Source: Marixanthomonas sp963974425
GTDB taxonomy: Bacteria > Bacteroidota > Bacteroidia > Flavobacteriales > Flavobacteriaceae
Assembly (NCBI RefSeq): GCF_963974425.1
Contig: NZ_CAXBCK010000003.1
Location: 1-64,000 of the forward strand
Direction of reading: 5' to 3'
Length of the DNA: 64,000 nucleotides
Part shown: positions 17,436 through 25,567 of the stretch, one piece after another
Layout: each line of letters opens with the position of its first letter
Numbering within the stretch: the first letter of the stretch is position 1
Position numbers and translations under genes: made by a program
Notes under the pieces: model-generated
The model's input: only the letters and a program-made list of their open reading frames with translations
Database searches by the model: none
What the model was told of the DNA's origin: nothing

Positions 17436-18194
17436 ATGTCAGAACAACAACCATACGTAAAACATACCATAGAAAAAGGAATAGCAACGATAGAATTTTT
17501 TCACCCTGCTCACAATTCACTACCAGGAGATATTCTTGCAAAACTCGCAAATACCATCACTGAAATGGGTCAAAACGATGAGGTTTTGGTACTTGTTGTA
17601 AAAAGTGGAGGCGATAGAACTTTCTGTGCAGGAGCCAGTTTTAAAGAGCTTATCTCTATCGAAAATGAACAAGAAGGCGAAAAATTCTTTAGTGGTTTTG
17701 CTAATGTAATCAACGCGATGCGCAAATGCCCTAAGTTTATTATTGGTCGTGTTCAAGGAAAAACCGTCGGTGGCGGTGTTGGTCTAACAGCAGCGATGGA
17801 TTATACAATGGCAACTAAGTTTTCAGCTATAAAATTGAGTGAGCTGAACCTAGGTATTGGTCCTTTTGTGGTAGGTCCTGCAGTACAACGAAAAATTGGA
17901 GCCAGCGGGATGTCGCAAATAGCAATCGATGCCAATTCATTTTATTCACCAGAATGGGCGAGAGATAAAGGTTTATTTACCAAGGTTTTTGAAACGACCG
18001 AAGAGCTAGACGAAGAAGTGCAAGCTTTAGCAGAACAACTTTGCGGCTACAATCCCGAAGCAGTAAAAGAAATGAAACAAATGTTCTGGCGAGGAACCGA
18101 AGATTGGGATGAATTATTAAAAGAACGTGCCAAAATAAGCGGGCGCTTAGTGCTTTCTTCCTTTACAAAAGAGAAACTAAAACGTTTTAAATAA
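17436..18194 (+). CDS. Enoyl-CoA hydratase/isomerase family protein, PaaF-like position
   Basis: A 252-residue crotonase, two bases after paaZ. It carries FCAGASFKEL and the oxyanion-hole run GKTVGGGVGLTAAMD. Of the two hydratase glutamates, the first (GGGxE in rat enoyl-CoA hydratase) is glycine here, and the second is present in KLSELNLGIGP. The usual GGTQRL turn is VGPAVQR. The operon has no other candidate for 2,3-dehydroadipyl-CoA hydratase (PaaF), so that role is likely by position, but the missing residue leaves the reaction open. It could instead be an isomerase. Confidence 0.8.
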   Translation: MSEQQPYVKHTIEKGIATIEFFHPAHNSLPGDILAKLANTITEMGQNDEVLVLVVKSGGDRTFCAGASFKELISIENEQEGEKFFSGFANVINAMRKCPKFIIGRVQGKTVGGGVGLTAAMDYTMATKFSAIKLSELNLGIGPFVVGPAVQRKIGASGMSQIAIDANSFYSPEWARDKGLFTKVFETTEELDEEVQALAEQLCGYNPEAVKEMKQMFWRGTEDWDELLKERAKISGRLVLSSFTKEKLKRFK

Positions 18195-18289
18195 ACTGAA
18201 AAATGTAGAATGTAAAACCGAAAAATTTATAATTATAAAGTATTTATAGGACTTTTACATTTTTCATTTAAAATTTATCATTCTTACTT
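18195..18289. repeat. AT-rich palindrome without ORF (crotonase to paaY gap)
   Basis: Carries GTAAAACCGAAAAAT at 18212-18226, the same 15-mer as both sides of the second four-helix ORF. An inverted CTTTTACATTTTTCATTTAA block follows at about 18251. It forms an imperfect AT hairpin. Confidence 0.72.
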
Positions 18290-18883
18290 ATGATTTACAG
18301 CTTTAAAGGTCACATACCCGTAGTTCACGAAAGCAGTTTTGTACATCCGTTGGCAGCAGTCACTGGCAATGTAATTATTGGTAAAAACTGTTACATAGGG
18401 CCTGGAGCGGCTATTCGTGGCGATTGGGGTGAAATTATTCTGGAAGATGGTGTAAACGTTCAGGAGAACTGCACGGTACATATGTTTCCTGGTAAAAGTA
18501 TTGTGCTTAAACAAAGTGCACACGTAGGTCACGGTGCCATTATTCACGGCGCTAACTTAGGGCGTAATTGTTTAATTGGTATGAACAGTGTGATTATGGA
18601 TGATGCTGAAATTGGTGACGAATGTATAGTTGGCGCTATGGCGTTTGTAAAAGCAGAAACGGTATTTCCAAAACGAAAATTGATAGTTGGTAATCCTGCA
18701 AAAGCTATTAAGGATATTTCAGACGAAATGATAGACTGGAAAACAGCTGGAACACGCTTATACCAGCAATTACCTACCGACTGTCACGAGAGTTTGAAAG
18801 AAGTAGAACCCTTACGGGAAATTCCGAAGAACAGACCTAATCAGGAAGATTTTTATAAGACATTGAGTGACTTCAGAAAATAA
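18290..18883 (+). CDS. paaY: PaaY, hexapeptide-repeat (gamma-carbonic-anhydrase fold) thioesterase
   Basis: A 197-residue left-handed beta-helix protein with repeated [IV]G hexapeptides, for example VIIGKNCYIGPGAAIRGDWG, and the metal-ligand histidines in HMFPGK, HVGHGAIIHG. The length equals E. coli PaaY (196). PaaY removes CoA from 2-hydroxycyclohepta-1,4,6-triene-1-formyl-CoA, which would otherwise block the pathway. Place in the operon and length favour PaaY over a general gamma-carbonic anhydrase. Confidence 0.88.
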   Translation: MIYSFKGHIPVVHESSFVHPLAAVTGNVIIGKNCYIGPGAAIRGDWGEIILEDGVNVQENCTVHMFPGKSIVLKQSAHVGHGAIIHGANLGRNCLIGMNSVIMDDAEIGDECIVGAMAFVKAETVFPKRKLIVGNPAKAIKDISDEMIDWKTAGTRLYQQLPTDCHESLKEVEPLREIPKNRPNQEDFYKTLSDFRK

Positions 18884-18898
18884 TAATAAATAGATTAT

Positions 18899-20239
18899 AT
18901 GTTTAACAAAGAAATAGAGACACTTCCTTTAGAAAAACTACGGAAATTACAGAGTGAACGTCTGGTGAGCTTAGTAAACCGGGTTTATAAGAATGTTCCA
19001 TTTTATAAGAATCAATTTGACGAAAAAGGTGTGGATATTTCTAAAATACGATCTATAGCCGATATTCATAAACTTCCTTTTACTAAAAAAACAGATTTAC
19101 GGGATCAGTATCCTTTTGGGTTTTTAACGCTTCCTCAAGATAAATTAGCACGCATACACTGTTCAAGCGGAACTACGGGTAAGCCTACAGTCGTTGCTTA
19201 TATAAAGAAAGATTTAGAACTTTTTTCCGAAGTAGTAGCAAGATCTTTGGCGGCTGGTGGGGCAAAACCGGGGATGAAAATGCATAATAGCTATGGCTAT
19301 GGACTTTTTACTGGAGGAATCGGTATTCATTATGGAGCAGAGAAATTAGGTATGACTGTTGTTCCTGTTTCAGTAGGCATGACAGACAGACAAATTAGGT
19401 TGCTACAAGATTTTCAACCTGAAGTAATTTGCTGTACCCCATCCTATGCACAAACTATTGCTTTTGAATTAGAAAAAAGAAATCTATCAGTTTCCGATCT
19501 TAACTTAAAATATGCCATATTAGGTGCAGAACCTTGGACCGATGTTATTAGAAAAGATATAGAAACCTCTTTGGGTGTAAAAGCAACCAATATTTATGGT
19601 CTTAGTGAAATTATAGGGCCTGGAGTTTCACAGGAGGCCTATAATGAGCGTGGTACCGGTAGCTATGTTTGGGAAGATCATTTTTATCCAGAAGTGGTAG
19701 ATAAAGATACGGGAGAGCCGCTTCCATATGGAGAAGAAGGTGTTTTGGTGTTTACGACCTTAACAAAAGAAGCCATGCCGTTTCTTCGATACTGGACAAA
19801 CGATATTTGTAGTCTTTCGTACAACGAAAGTAGTTCTCGAACACATATAAAAATGAGTACTATTAAAGGGCGTGCAGACGATATGTTAATTATTAGAGGT
19901 GTAAATCTATTTCATACACAAGTAGAAGAGGTATTTAAAGAATACACCCAATTAGCTCCCAGTTATCAATTAGTTGTTACAAAAGAAGGATTGTCAGACC
20001 GCGTTGAAGTAAAAGTAGAAACAAATCTTGAGTTTCAACAAGAATTGGGCTATGGCAATGGATTTACAAAAGAGGATACAGGTAATAATGCACAACTGGT
20101 TTCAATTTCTAATAAGCTGCAAAAAAATATTAAAGACACAGTCGGGTTGAGTATGAACGTAACCTTAAATTGTTATGGCGAAATACCTAAAAGCGAAGGA
20201 GGCAAACTCAAACGAATTATTGATTTACGAAACTCATAA
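18899..20239 (+). CDS. paaK: Phenylacetate-CoA ligase PaaK
   Basis: Activates phenylacetate with ATP and CoA, the entry step of the pathway. The adenylate-forming P-loop HCSSGTTGKPT is at residues 88-98. The motifs YGLSEIIGPG and GRADDMLIIRGVN follow in the usual order, and the conserved lysine is near the end in SEGGKLKRI. The 446 residues match the family (about 437). It lies 15 bp after paaY and 16 bp before the E2 gene, so it is clearly co-transcribed with both. Confidence 0.96.
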   Translation: MFNKEIETLPLEKLRKLQSERLVSLVNRVYKNVPFYKNQFDEKGVDISKIRSIADIHKLPFTKKTDLRDQYPFGFLTLPQDKLARIHCSSGTTGKPTVVAYIKKDLELFSEVVARSLAAGGAKPGMKMHNSYGYGLFTGGIGIHYGAEKLGMTVVPVSVGMTDRQIRLLQDFQPEVICCTPSYAQTIAFELEKRNLSVSDLNLKYAILGAEPWTDVIRKDIETSLGVKATNIYGLSEIIGPGVSQEAYNERGTGSYVWEDHFYPEVVDKDTGEPLPYGEEGVLVFTTLTKEAMPFLRYWTNDICSLSYNESSSRTHIKMSTIKGRADDMLIIRGVNLFHTQVEEVFKEYTQLAPSYQLVVTKEGLSDRVEVKVETNLEFQQELGYGNGFTKEDTGNNAQLVSISNKLQKNIKDTVGLSMNVTLNCYGEIPKSEGGKLKRIIDLRNS

Positions 20240-20255
20240 AAAACAGAAATAAAAT

Positions 20256-21554
20256 ATGCCTAAGCAGGAATTTAAGATGCCCAAAATGGGTGAAAGTATT
20301 ACTGAAGGAACTATCATTAATTGGTTAGTAAACGAAGGCGATTCTTTTGAAGAAGGCGATATTCTTTGTGAAGTAGCAACCGATAAAGTAGATAATGAAG
20401 TGCCAGCGCCTGCTTCTGGTATTATGATTGAACATATAAAAGCTGCACAAGAAGTAGTTCCTGTAGGGGATGTAATTGCTATTTTAAATCTTTCAGAAGA
20501 AAAGAGTTCCTCTAAAAAGTCAAAGACGGCTAAAAAACCTGAAACTTCAAAAAAGAAAGAAGTCCAGCCTTCTGTTTCCAAAGAAGCAAAAAGCAATAAA
20601 GCAAACGCATCTTTAGCATTTAGGGTAAACGAAAATGTATTTATAAGTCCGTTAGTAGAAAGTATAGCTAGAAATAATCACATTAGTTACGAAGAATTGG
20701 CTAGAATTCCTGGTACTGGCAAGGAAGGTCGTCTTCGTAAAAGCGATGTGATTACCTATATTGAAGAAGGGCGCCCGTTTAAGTTTGCACAACCCGTACC
20801 TGAAGTTTCAGGCTTTCAGGTTCCCGATTTAAAATTTGATAAAGGAACTGGTAAAATAGTTGAAATGGATCGCATGCGCCAAATGATTTCAGATCATATG
20901 GTTTTTAGCGCAACAACGGCACCACACGTAACTGCTTATGTAGAAGCAGATTTGACTGATATGGTACATTGGCGAAATGCGAACAAGGTTGCTTTTAAAG
21001 AAAAGCACAATGAAAAGCTGACGTTTACACCGCTTTTTATTGAAGCAGTAGCAAAAGCGATTCAAGATTTCCCAATGATTAATTCTAGTCTTGATGGGAA
21101 AAACATTATTGTAAAAGAAGAAATAAATATAGGGATGGCAACCGCTTTACCTTCCGGAAATTTAATCGTTCCAGTTGTAAAAGAAGCCGATAAAAAAGAT
21201 TTAAAAGCCCTTGCTGAAAAAACCAATGAGTTAGTAGGAAAAGCCAGAGATAACAAGTTGAAAGGTGATGATGCCAAAGGTAGTACGTTTACAATTAGTA
21301 ATGTGGGAACCTTTGGAAGTCTAATGGGAACCCCCATTATCAATCAACCGGAAGCAGCTATTTTAGCTACTGGAATTATAAAAAAACGAGCCGAAGTTAT
21401 GGAACGTGAAGACGGAGATAGTATTGAAGTTCGACACATGATGTATTTATCATTATCCTTTGATCATCGCATTGTAGATGGATATTTAGCCGGCTCTTTT
21501 TTAAGAAGAGTGGCTGATAATATGGAGCAATTTGATACAAAAAGAAAATTTTAA
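20256..21554 (+). CDS. 2-oxoacid dehydrogenase E2 (dihydrolipoamide acyltransferase)
   Basis: A 432-residue core subunit of a 2-oxoacid dehydrogenase complex that passes the acyl group to CoA. There is one lipoyl domain at the N terminus with the lipoylated lysine K44 in EVATDKVDNEV, a lysine-rich linker, an E3-binding domain (SPLVESIARNNHISYEELA) and the catalytic domain ending in SFDHRIVDGYLAG. One lipoyl domain and the neighbouring E1 fusion fit the branched-chain type. It overlaps no gene and is separated by one base from the E1 start. Confidence 0.9.
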   Translation: MPKQEFKMPKMGESITEGTIINWLVNEGDSFEEGDILCEVATDKVDNEVPAPASGIMIEHIKAAQEVVPVGDVIAILNLSEEKSSSKKSKTAKKPETSKKKEVQPSVSKEAKSNKANASLAFRVNENVFISPLVESIARNNHISYEELARIPGTGKEGRLRKSDVITYIEEGRPFKFAQPVPEVSGFQVPDLKFDKGTGKIVEMDRMRQMISDHMVFSATTAPHVTAYVEADLTDMVHWRNANKVAFKEKHNEKLTFTPLFIEAVAKAIQDFPMINSSLDGKNIIVKEEINIGMATALPSGNLIVPVVKEADKKDLKALAEKTNELVGKARDNKLKGDDAKGSTFTISNVGTFGSLMGTPIINQPEAAILATGIIKKRAEVMEREDGDSIEVRHMMYLSLSFDHRIVDGYLAGSFLRRVADNMEQFDTKRKF

Positions 21555-21555
21555 G

Positions 21556-23613
21556 ATGAAGAAGATTTCAAAAGATATATTAAAGAAAGCATTTAAAAAT
21601 TTAGTGACGGCTAAGTCTTTGACCGAGTTGTATGAAGAAAATTTTAAAACGGTTTCAAAATATGTACACGCAACTTCGCGAGGGCATGAAGTGATTCAAA
21701 CCGCCCTTGGGATGCAGCTAAAGCCCCAAGATTATGCCTTTCCGTATTATCGTGATGATTCTATTTTATTATCAATAGGGATAAAACCGTACGATTTAAT
21801 GCTGCAAGTCTTGGCAAAAAAAGACGATCCCTTTTCAGCTGGGCGAACGTATTATTCACACCCAAGTTTGCGGGATGATGATAAACCTAAAATACCGCAT
21901 CAAAGTAGTGCAACAGGAATGCAGGCTATTCCGGCAACTGGAGTGGCGATGGGGATGTGGTACAAAGAGACTGAAAACTTACATAATAAAGATGAGGAGC
22001 AACCTTTTGTGGTTTGTTCTTTAGGTGATGCTTCTGTAACGGAAGGTGAAATTGCAGAAGCCTTTCAAATGGCGGCTTTAAAGCAATTACCCATTTTGTA
22101 TTTAGTGCAAGATAATGGTTGGGATATTTCAGCAAATGAAGCCGAAACGCGCGCCCAAAATGCCTATGAATACGCTGCGGGGTTTCATGGTTTGGAAGCG
22201 GTTTCTATAGACGGGACTGACTTTGAAGAAAGCTACAATACCCTTCAAGAGGTAATTTCAAAAATTAGAACGGAGCGTCGCCCGTTTTTAGTTCACGCTA
22301 AAGTTCCGTTATTGAATCACCATACATCGGGTGTTCGGATGGAATTTTATAGAGATGATCTGGATGAAGCAAGGTCTCGTGATCCATATCCAAAGCTTAA
22401 GAAGTTATTATTGGATAATGATTTTTCTGAAAAAGAACTTTCAGAACTAGAAACTGACATTCAAAAATCGGTTCAAAAGGATTATGAAAAAGCTTTAAAG
22501 GCTGAAGATCCTAAACCGGAAGACTTATTTACACACGATTTTGCGCCTACCGAAATTACTGAAGAAAAAGGAGAGCGATCACCAGAAGGTGGTGAAAAAG
22601 TAGTGATGGTAGATTGTGCCTTATTTGCAATTGAAGAGTTGATGGGTAAACACAAAGAGTGTTTGTTGTACGGACAAGATGTAGGCGGTCGTTTAGGAGG
22701 CGTGTTTAGGGAAGCGGCTACCTTGGCACAAAAGTTTGGTGATAACCGTGTATTTAACACCCCAATACAAGAGGCTTTTATCGTAGGTTCTACGGTTGGG
22801 ATGAGTGCTGTTGGCTTAAAACCCATCGTTGAGGTTCAATTTGCCGATTATATTTGGCCAGGACTGAATCAATTATTTACCGAAGTAAGCCGAAGCAACT
22901 ATTTATCTAACGGAAAATGGCCAGTATCGATGATTCTTCGCGTGCCTATTGGTGCGTATGGTAGCGGTGGTCCGTATCACTCTTCTTCGGTAGAAAGTGT
23001 GGTGACGAACATTCGTGGACTTAAAATTGCGTACCCAAGTAACGGTGCTGATTTAAAAGGCTTAATGAAAGCGGCTTATTACGATCCTAACCCAGTGGTT
23101 ATTTTTGAGCACAAAGGATTATACTGGAGTAAAGTAAAAGGAACTAAAGGTGCTACATCTCTAGAGCCAGCAGAAGACTATGTATTGCCGTTTGGGAAAG
23201 CGTGGTTGCTACAAGAAATCTGGAAACAAGAAGATGAAGAAACCCTTTCCATCATTACCTACGGGATGGGGGTACATTGGGCGGTTAATGCTTCGGCGGA
23301 ATTAGGAATGGAAGACCGTATTGAAATAGTTGATCTTAGGACGTTACATCCATTGGATTATGAAACGGTATTCAAGTCGGTAAAAAAATGCGGAAAATGT
23401 TTGGTGGTAACCGAAGAACCTTCAGATAATAGTTTTTCAAGAGCCTTGCAAGGTAGAATTCAAGAAGAGTGTTTTCAGCAATTAGATGCACCCGTTATGA
23501 TAATTGGTAGTGAAAATATGCCTGCAATTCCATTAAATTCAACGTTAGAAGAAACAATGATTCCTTCTACTGAAAAGGTGAAAGCTAAAATTGAAGCATT
23601 ATTGAATTATTAA
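21556..23613 (+). CDS. 2-oxoacid dehydrogenase E1, alpha and beta subunits fused
   Basis: A 685-residue thiamine-diphosphate enzyme. The alpha part (about 1-330) holds the TPP motif beginning GDASVTEGE at residue 157 and ending NGWDIS. The beta part (about 350-685) holds QDVGGRLGGVFREA and the FADYIWPG and PYHSSS segments. Such fusions are usual in Bacteroidota and are of the branched-chain type. The frame opens earlier at 21532 inside the E2 gene, but the ATG one base after the E2 stop is preferred. With PaaK next door, it could supply phenylacetyl-CoA from phenylpyruvate, which is inference only. Confidence 0.9.
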   Translation: MKKISKDILKKAFKNLVTAKSLTELYEENFKTVSKYVHATSRGHEVIQTALGMQLKPQDYAFPYYRDDSILLSIGIKPYDLMLQVLAKKDDPFSAGRTYYSHPSLRDDDKPKIPHQSSATGMQAIPATGVAMGMWYKETENLHNKDEEQPFVVCSLGDASVTEGEIAEAFQMAALKQLPILYLVQDNGWDISANEAETRAQNAYEYAAGFHGLEAVSIDGTDFEESYNTLQEVISKIRTERRPFLVHAKVPLLNHHTSGVRMEFYRDDLDEARSRDPYPKLKKLLLDNDFSEKELSELETDIQKSVQKDYEKALKAEDPKPEDLFTHDFAPTEITEEKGERSPEGGEKVVMVDCALFAIEELMGKHKECLLYGQDVGGRLGGVFREAATLAQKFGDNRVFNTPIQEAFIVGSTVGMSAVGLKPIVEVQFADYIWPGLNQLFTEVSRSNYLSNGKWPVSMILRVPIGAYGSGGPYHSSSVESVVTNIRGLKIAYPSNGADLKGLMKAAYYDPNPVVIFEHKGLYWSKVKGTKGATSLEPAEDYVLPFGKAWLLQEIWKQEDEETLSIITYGMGVHWAVNASAELGMEDRIEIVDLRTLHPLDYETVFKSVKKCGKCLVVTEEPSDNSFSRALQGRIQEECFQQLDAPVMIIGSENMPAIPLNSTLEETMIPSTEKVKAKIEALLNY

Positions 23614-23643
23614 ATTTCTGTATCTTTCGAGGTAATTTTTATT

Positions 23644-25263
23644 ATGTTGCTTCGAATACTTTTTATTTTCCTAATTACTTTTTCAGGAATGGCTCAAGAG
23701 CCTGTTTCTGTATTGGTAGATAGTTTAGCTAATGCTTCCTCAGAAGTTGAAAAGTCTAAAATTAGTGTGTCTATAGCTTCTCAATTAAAGAATGATGATT
23801 GGGATCGTGCGTTATACTATTTAAATATTGCCAAAAAGAGTGCTGTCAATTCAGGTTCTGAAGAAGTAATAGCCAATTATTATAATGCAGCTGGAGACCT
23901 TTTTTTTAGTAAAGATGCGCTCGATATTGCATTGAAATATTACCTAAAAGCGTACGATCATTACCAAAATCAACCCTCTTCTGATTTAGCTATAACTCTT
24001 GAACAGAACCTAGCAGTAACCTACGGGAGAATTAAAGAGCCGGAAAAAGCACGTTTCTTTTTTAAAAAACTCTATGGTTACGCGGAGAAAGAAAACGACA
24101 CGGTTCTGTTAGCAAAAATATTGAATAATTTAGGGACTAGCTATTTAAACTCCCAAGTTGATTCGGCTAGTTATTTTTATAAGCGTTCAGAAAAATTATT
24201 AAAAAAGGTCCCGGGTGAAACGTATTTGAAAGCGTATCTTAATGGTAACTTAGGAAGGGTTTATTTTTTAAAAGACAGTTTGCAAAAAGCACAAAAGCAT
24301 TTTGCTTTAGCAACAAATTATATAGAAAAGGATACTAGTCAGCGGTCTCAGTCTAAAGGGTGGATTTATAATTCGGTTGCTACGTATTACGAAAAGATAT
24401 ATCAATTAGATTCTGCCATCGTTTACGCTACAAAAGCCAATAAATCACTAGCCGAAAGTAAATTTAGCTTCGAAAATCAAGCAGCTCTGCAAACCCTTTA
24501 TAAAAATTATCTAGAAAAGAAGGATTATAAAAACGCTGCAGAATACTTTCAGAAATATGATCAAGTAAGGGATAGTTTAAATATAGAAGAAAAGACGGCC
24601 AATGTTGAAAAAATAAAGATTGAACAAGAATATAAAACCAAGGAAGAAATCCGTGATTTAAAGGAAGGCAAGCAGCGGTTTAGAAATTACATTATTCTTT
24701 TAATTCTTCTTGCTGGCTTGTTGTTATTAGGCATTTTATTGGTGCGTTTTAGAAATAAATTGAGAAACACCAAACTTGAAAAACAATTAGCGGTTGCCAA
24801 GCAAAAAGAGCTCGACAGCAATCTTCAGTTAAAAAATAAAGAGCTAATAGGTAAGGCTATGGTAGAAATACACCGTACCGAAATTATCGAAGAGATTCTA
24901 CAAGACCTTAAAGAAGTTAAACGTAAAGCTGCTAAAAAGGAAACGCAACAAGCTATTGATTATATCGCCAAGCGATTAAAGCGTGATACAAATAGTAATA
25001 TTTGGGAAGAATTTGAAATGCGCTTTGAACAAGTTCACGAATCTTTCTATAAAAGCCTTTCCAAAAAACACCCCGATTTAACTTCAAAAGATAAACGTTT
25101 GTGTGCTCTGTTAAAACTAAATCTAACTTCAAAAGAGATTGCACAAATTACAGGACAATCTTCAAAATCTATTGAAAATGCCCGCACACGACTTCGGAAA
25201 AAATTAGAAATCACCCACTCTGATGTTGAATTATCTGCTTACTTGTCAAGCTTCGGACAATAA
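23644..25263 (+). CDS. TPR-containing membrane regulator with C-terminal LuxR-like HTH
   Basis: A 539-residue protein: signal peptide, tetratricopeptide repeats (about 30-330), one membrane helix (IILLILLAGLLLLGILL, about 352-368), a coiled coil and a C-terminal helix-turn-helix (SKEIAQITGQSSKSIENAR). This form, common in Bacteroidota, puts the sensor TPR outside and the DNA-binding end in the cytoplasm. Its target is unknown. It follows the E1 gene by 30 bp with no terminator, so it may be read with the paa operon. A weak TATCTTTC element in the gap could also serve it. Confidence 0.85.
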   Translation: MLLRILFIFLITFSGMAQEPVSVLVDSLANASSEVEKSKISVSIASQLKNDDWDRALYYLNIAKKSAVNSGSEEVIANYYNAAGDLFFSKDALDIALKYYLKAYDHYQNQPSSDLAITLEQNLAVTYGRIKEPEKARFFFKKLYGYAEKENDTVLLAKILNNLGTSYLNSQVDSASYFYKRSEKLLKKVPGETYLKAYLNGNLGRVYFLKDSLQKAQKHFALATNYIEKDTSQRSQSKGWIYNSVATYYEKIYQLDSAIVYATKANKSLAESKFSFENQAALQTLYKNYLEKKDYKNAAEYFQKYDQVRDSLNIEEKTANVEKIKIEQEYKTKEEIRDLKEGKQRFRNYIILLILLAGLLLLGILLVRFRNKLRNTKLEKQLAVAKQKELDSNLQLKNKELIGKAMVEIHRTEIIEEILQDLKEVKRKAAKKETQQAIDYIAKRLKRDTNSNIWEEFEMRFEQVHESFYKSLSKKHPDLTSKDKRLCALLKLNLTSKEIAQITGQSSKSIENARTRLRKKLEITHSDVELSAYLSSFGQ

Positions 25264-25437
25264 AGGGTATAAATTTACAAGAATATAAAGTATTTGAAAA
25301 TCAAATAATTAAAATTATTTGAGTGCTAATTCTATGGTTATTTTTTAGCTATGAGTGATTTTAGTAGGTCTAAATATTATGTGTAGCTCTAAGCAGCGCA
25401 TACATTTGAAAAAGTTTTGAAACCCAAAACGAAAAAA
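25264..25437. other. Gap with an AT hairpin and a possible promoter
   Basis: Contains the perfect 8-bp inverted repeat CAAATAAT-TAAA-ATTATTTG (25302-25321), without a T run. A TACATTTG element at 25401-25408 matches TAnnTTTG and could start a transcript about 25 bases before the small ORF. No good -33 element is visible. Confidence 0.45.
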
Positions 25438-25566
25438 ATGAAAAAGAAAGATCAAGAAGATAATTTGGATGAGTTATTAGAAAATAGCAAAGACAAAAAG
25501 AACGCTTTGAAAAAGCTTATCAAAGAATTGAATAAAAACGATAAAACTAAACCAAAATCTAATTAA
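25438..25566 (+). CDS. Small charged protein, 42 residues
   Basis: An ATG opens a 42-codon frame that ends one base before the next gene. The product has 14 lysines and is rich in acidic residues and asparagine, reading KKNALKKLIKELNKNDK in its second half, probably one amphipathic helix. There is no signal peptide. The tight spacing to the type IX secreted protein and the TACATTTG element upstream argue for a real gene. The function is unknown and no homologue is recognised. Confidence 0.55.
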   Translation: MKKKDQEDNLDELLENSKDKKNALKKLIKELNKNDKTKPKSN

Positions 25567-25567
25567 A

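Noticed and set aside
12821..18289. Rho-independent terminators in the paa gaps
   Set aside because: The palindromes are A/T-rich with weak stems and lack a G/C stem followed by a T run. The genes on both sides belong to one pathway.
23614..23643. Terminator after the E1 gene
   Set aside because: No hairpin is visible in the 30-bp gap; read-through into the TPR/HTH gene is possible.
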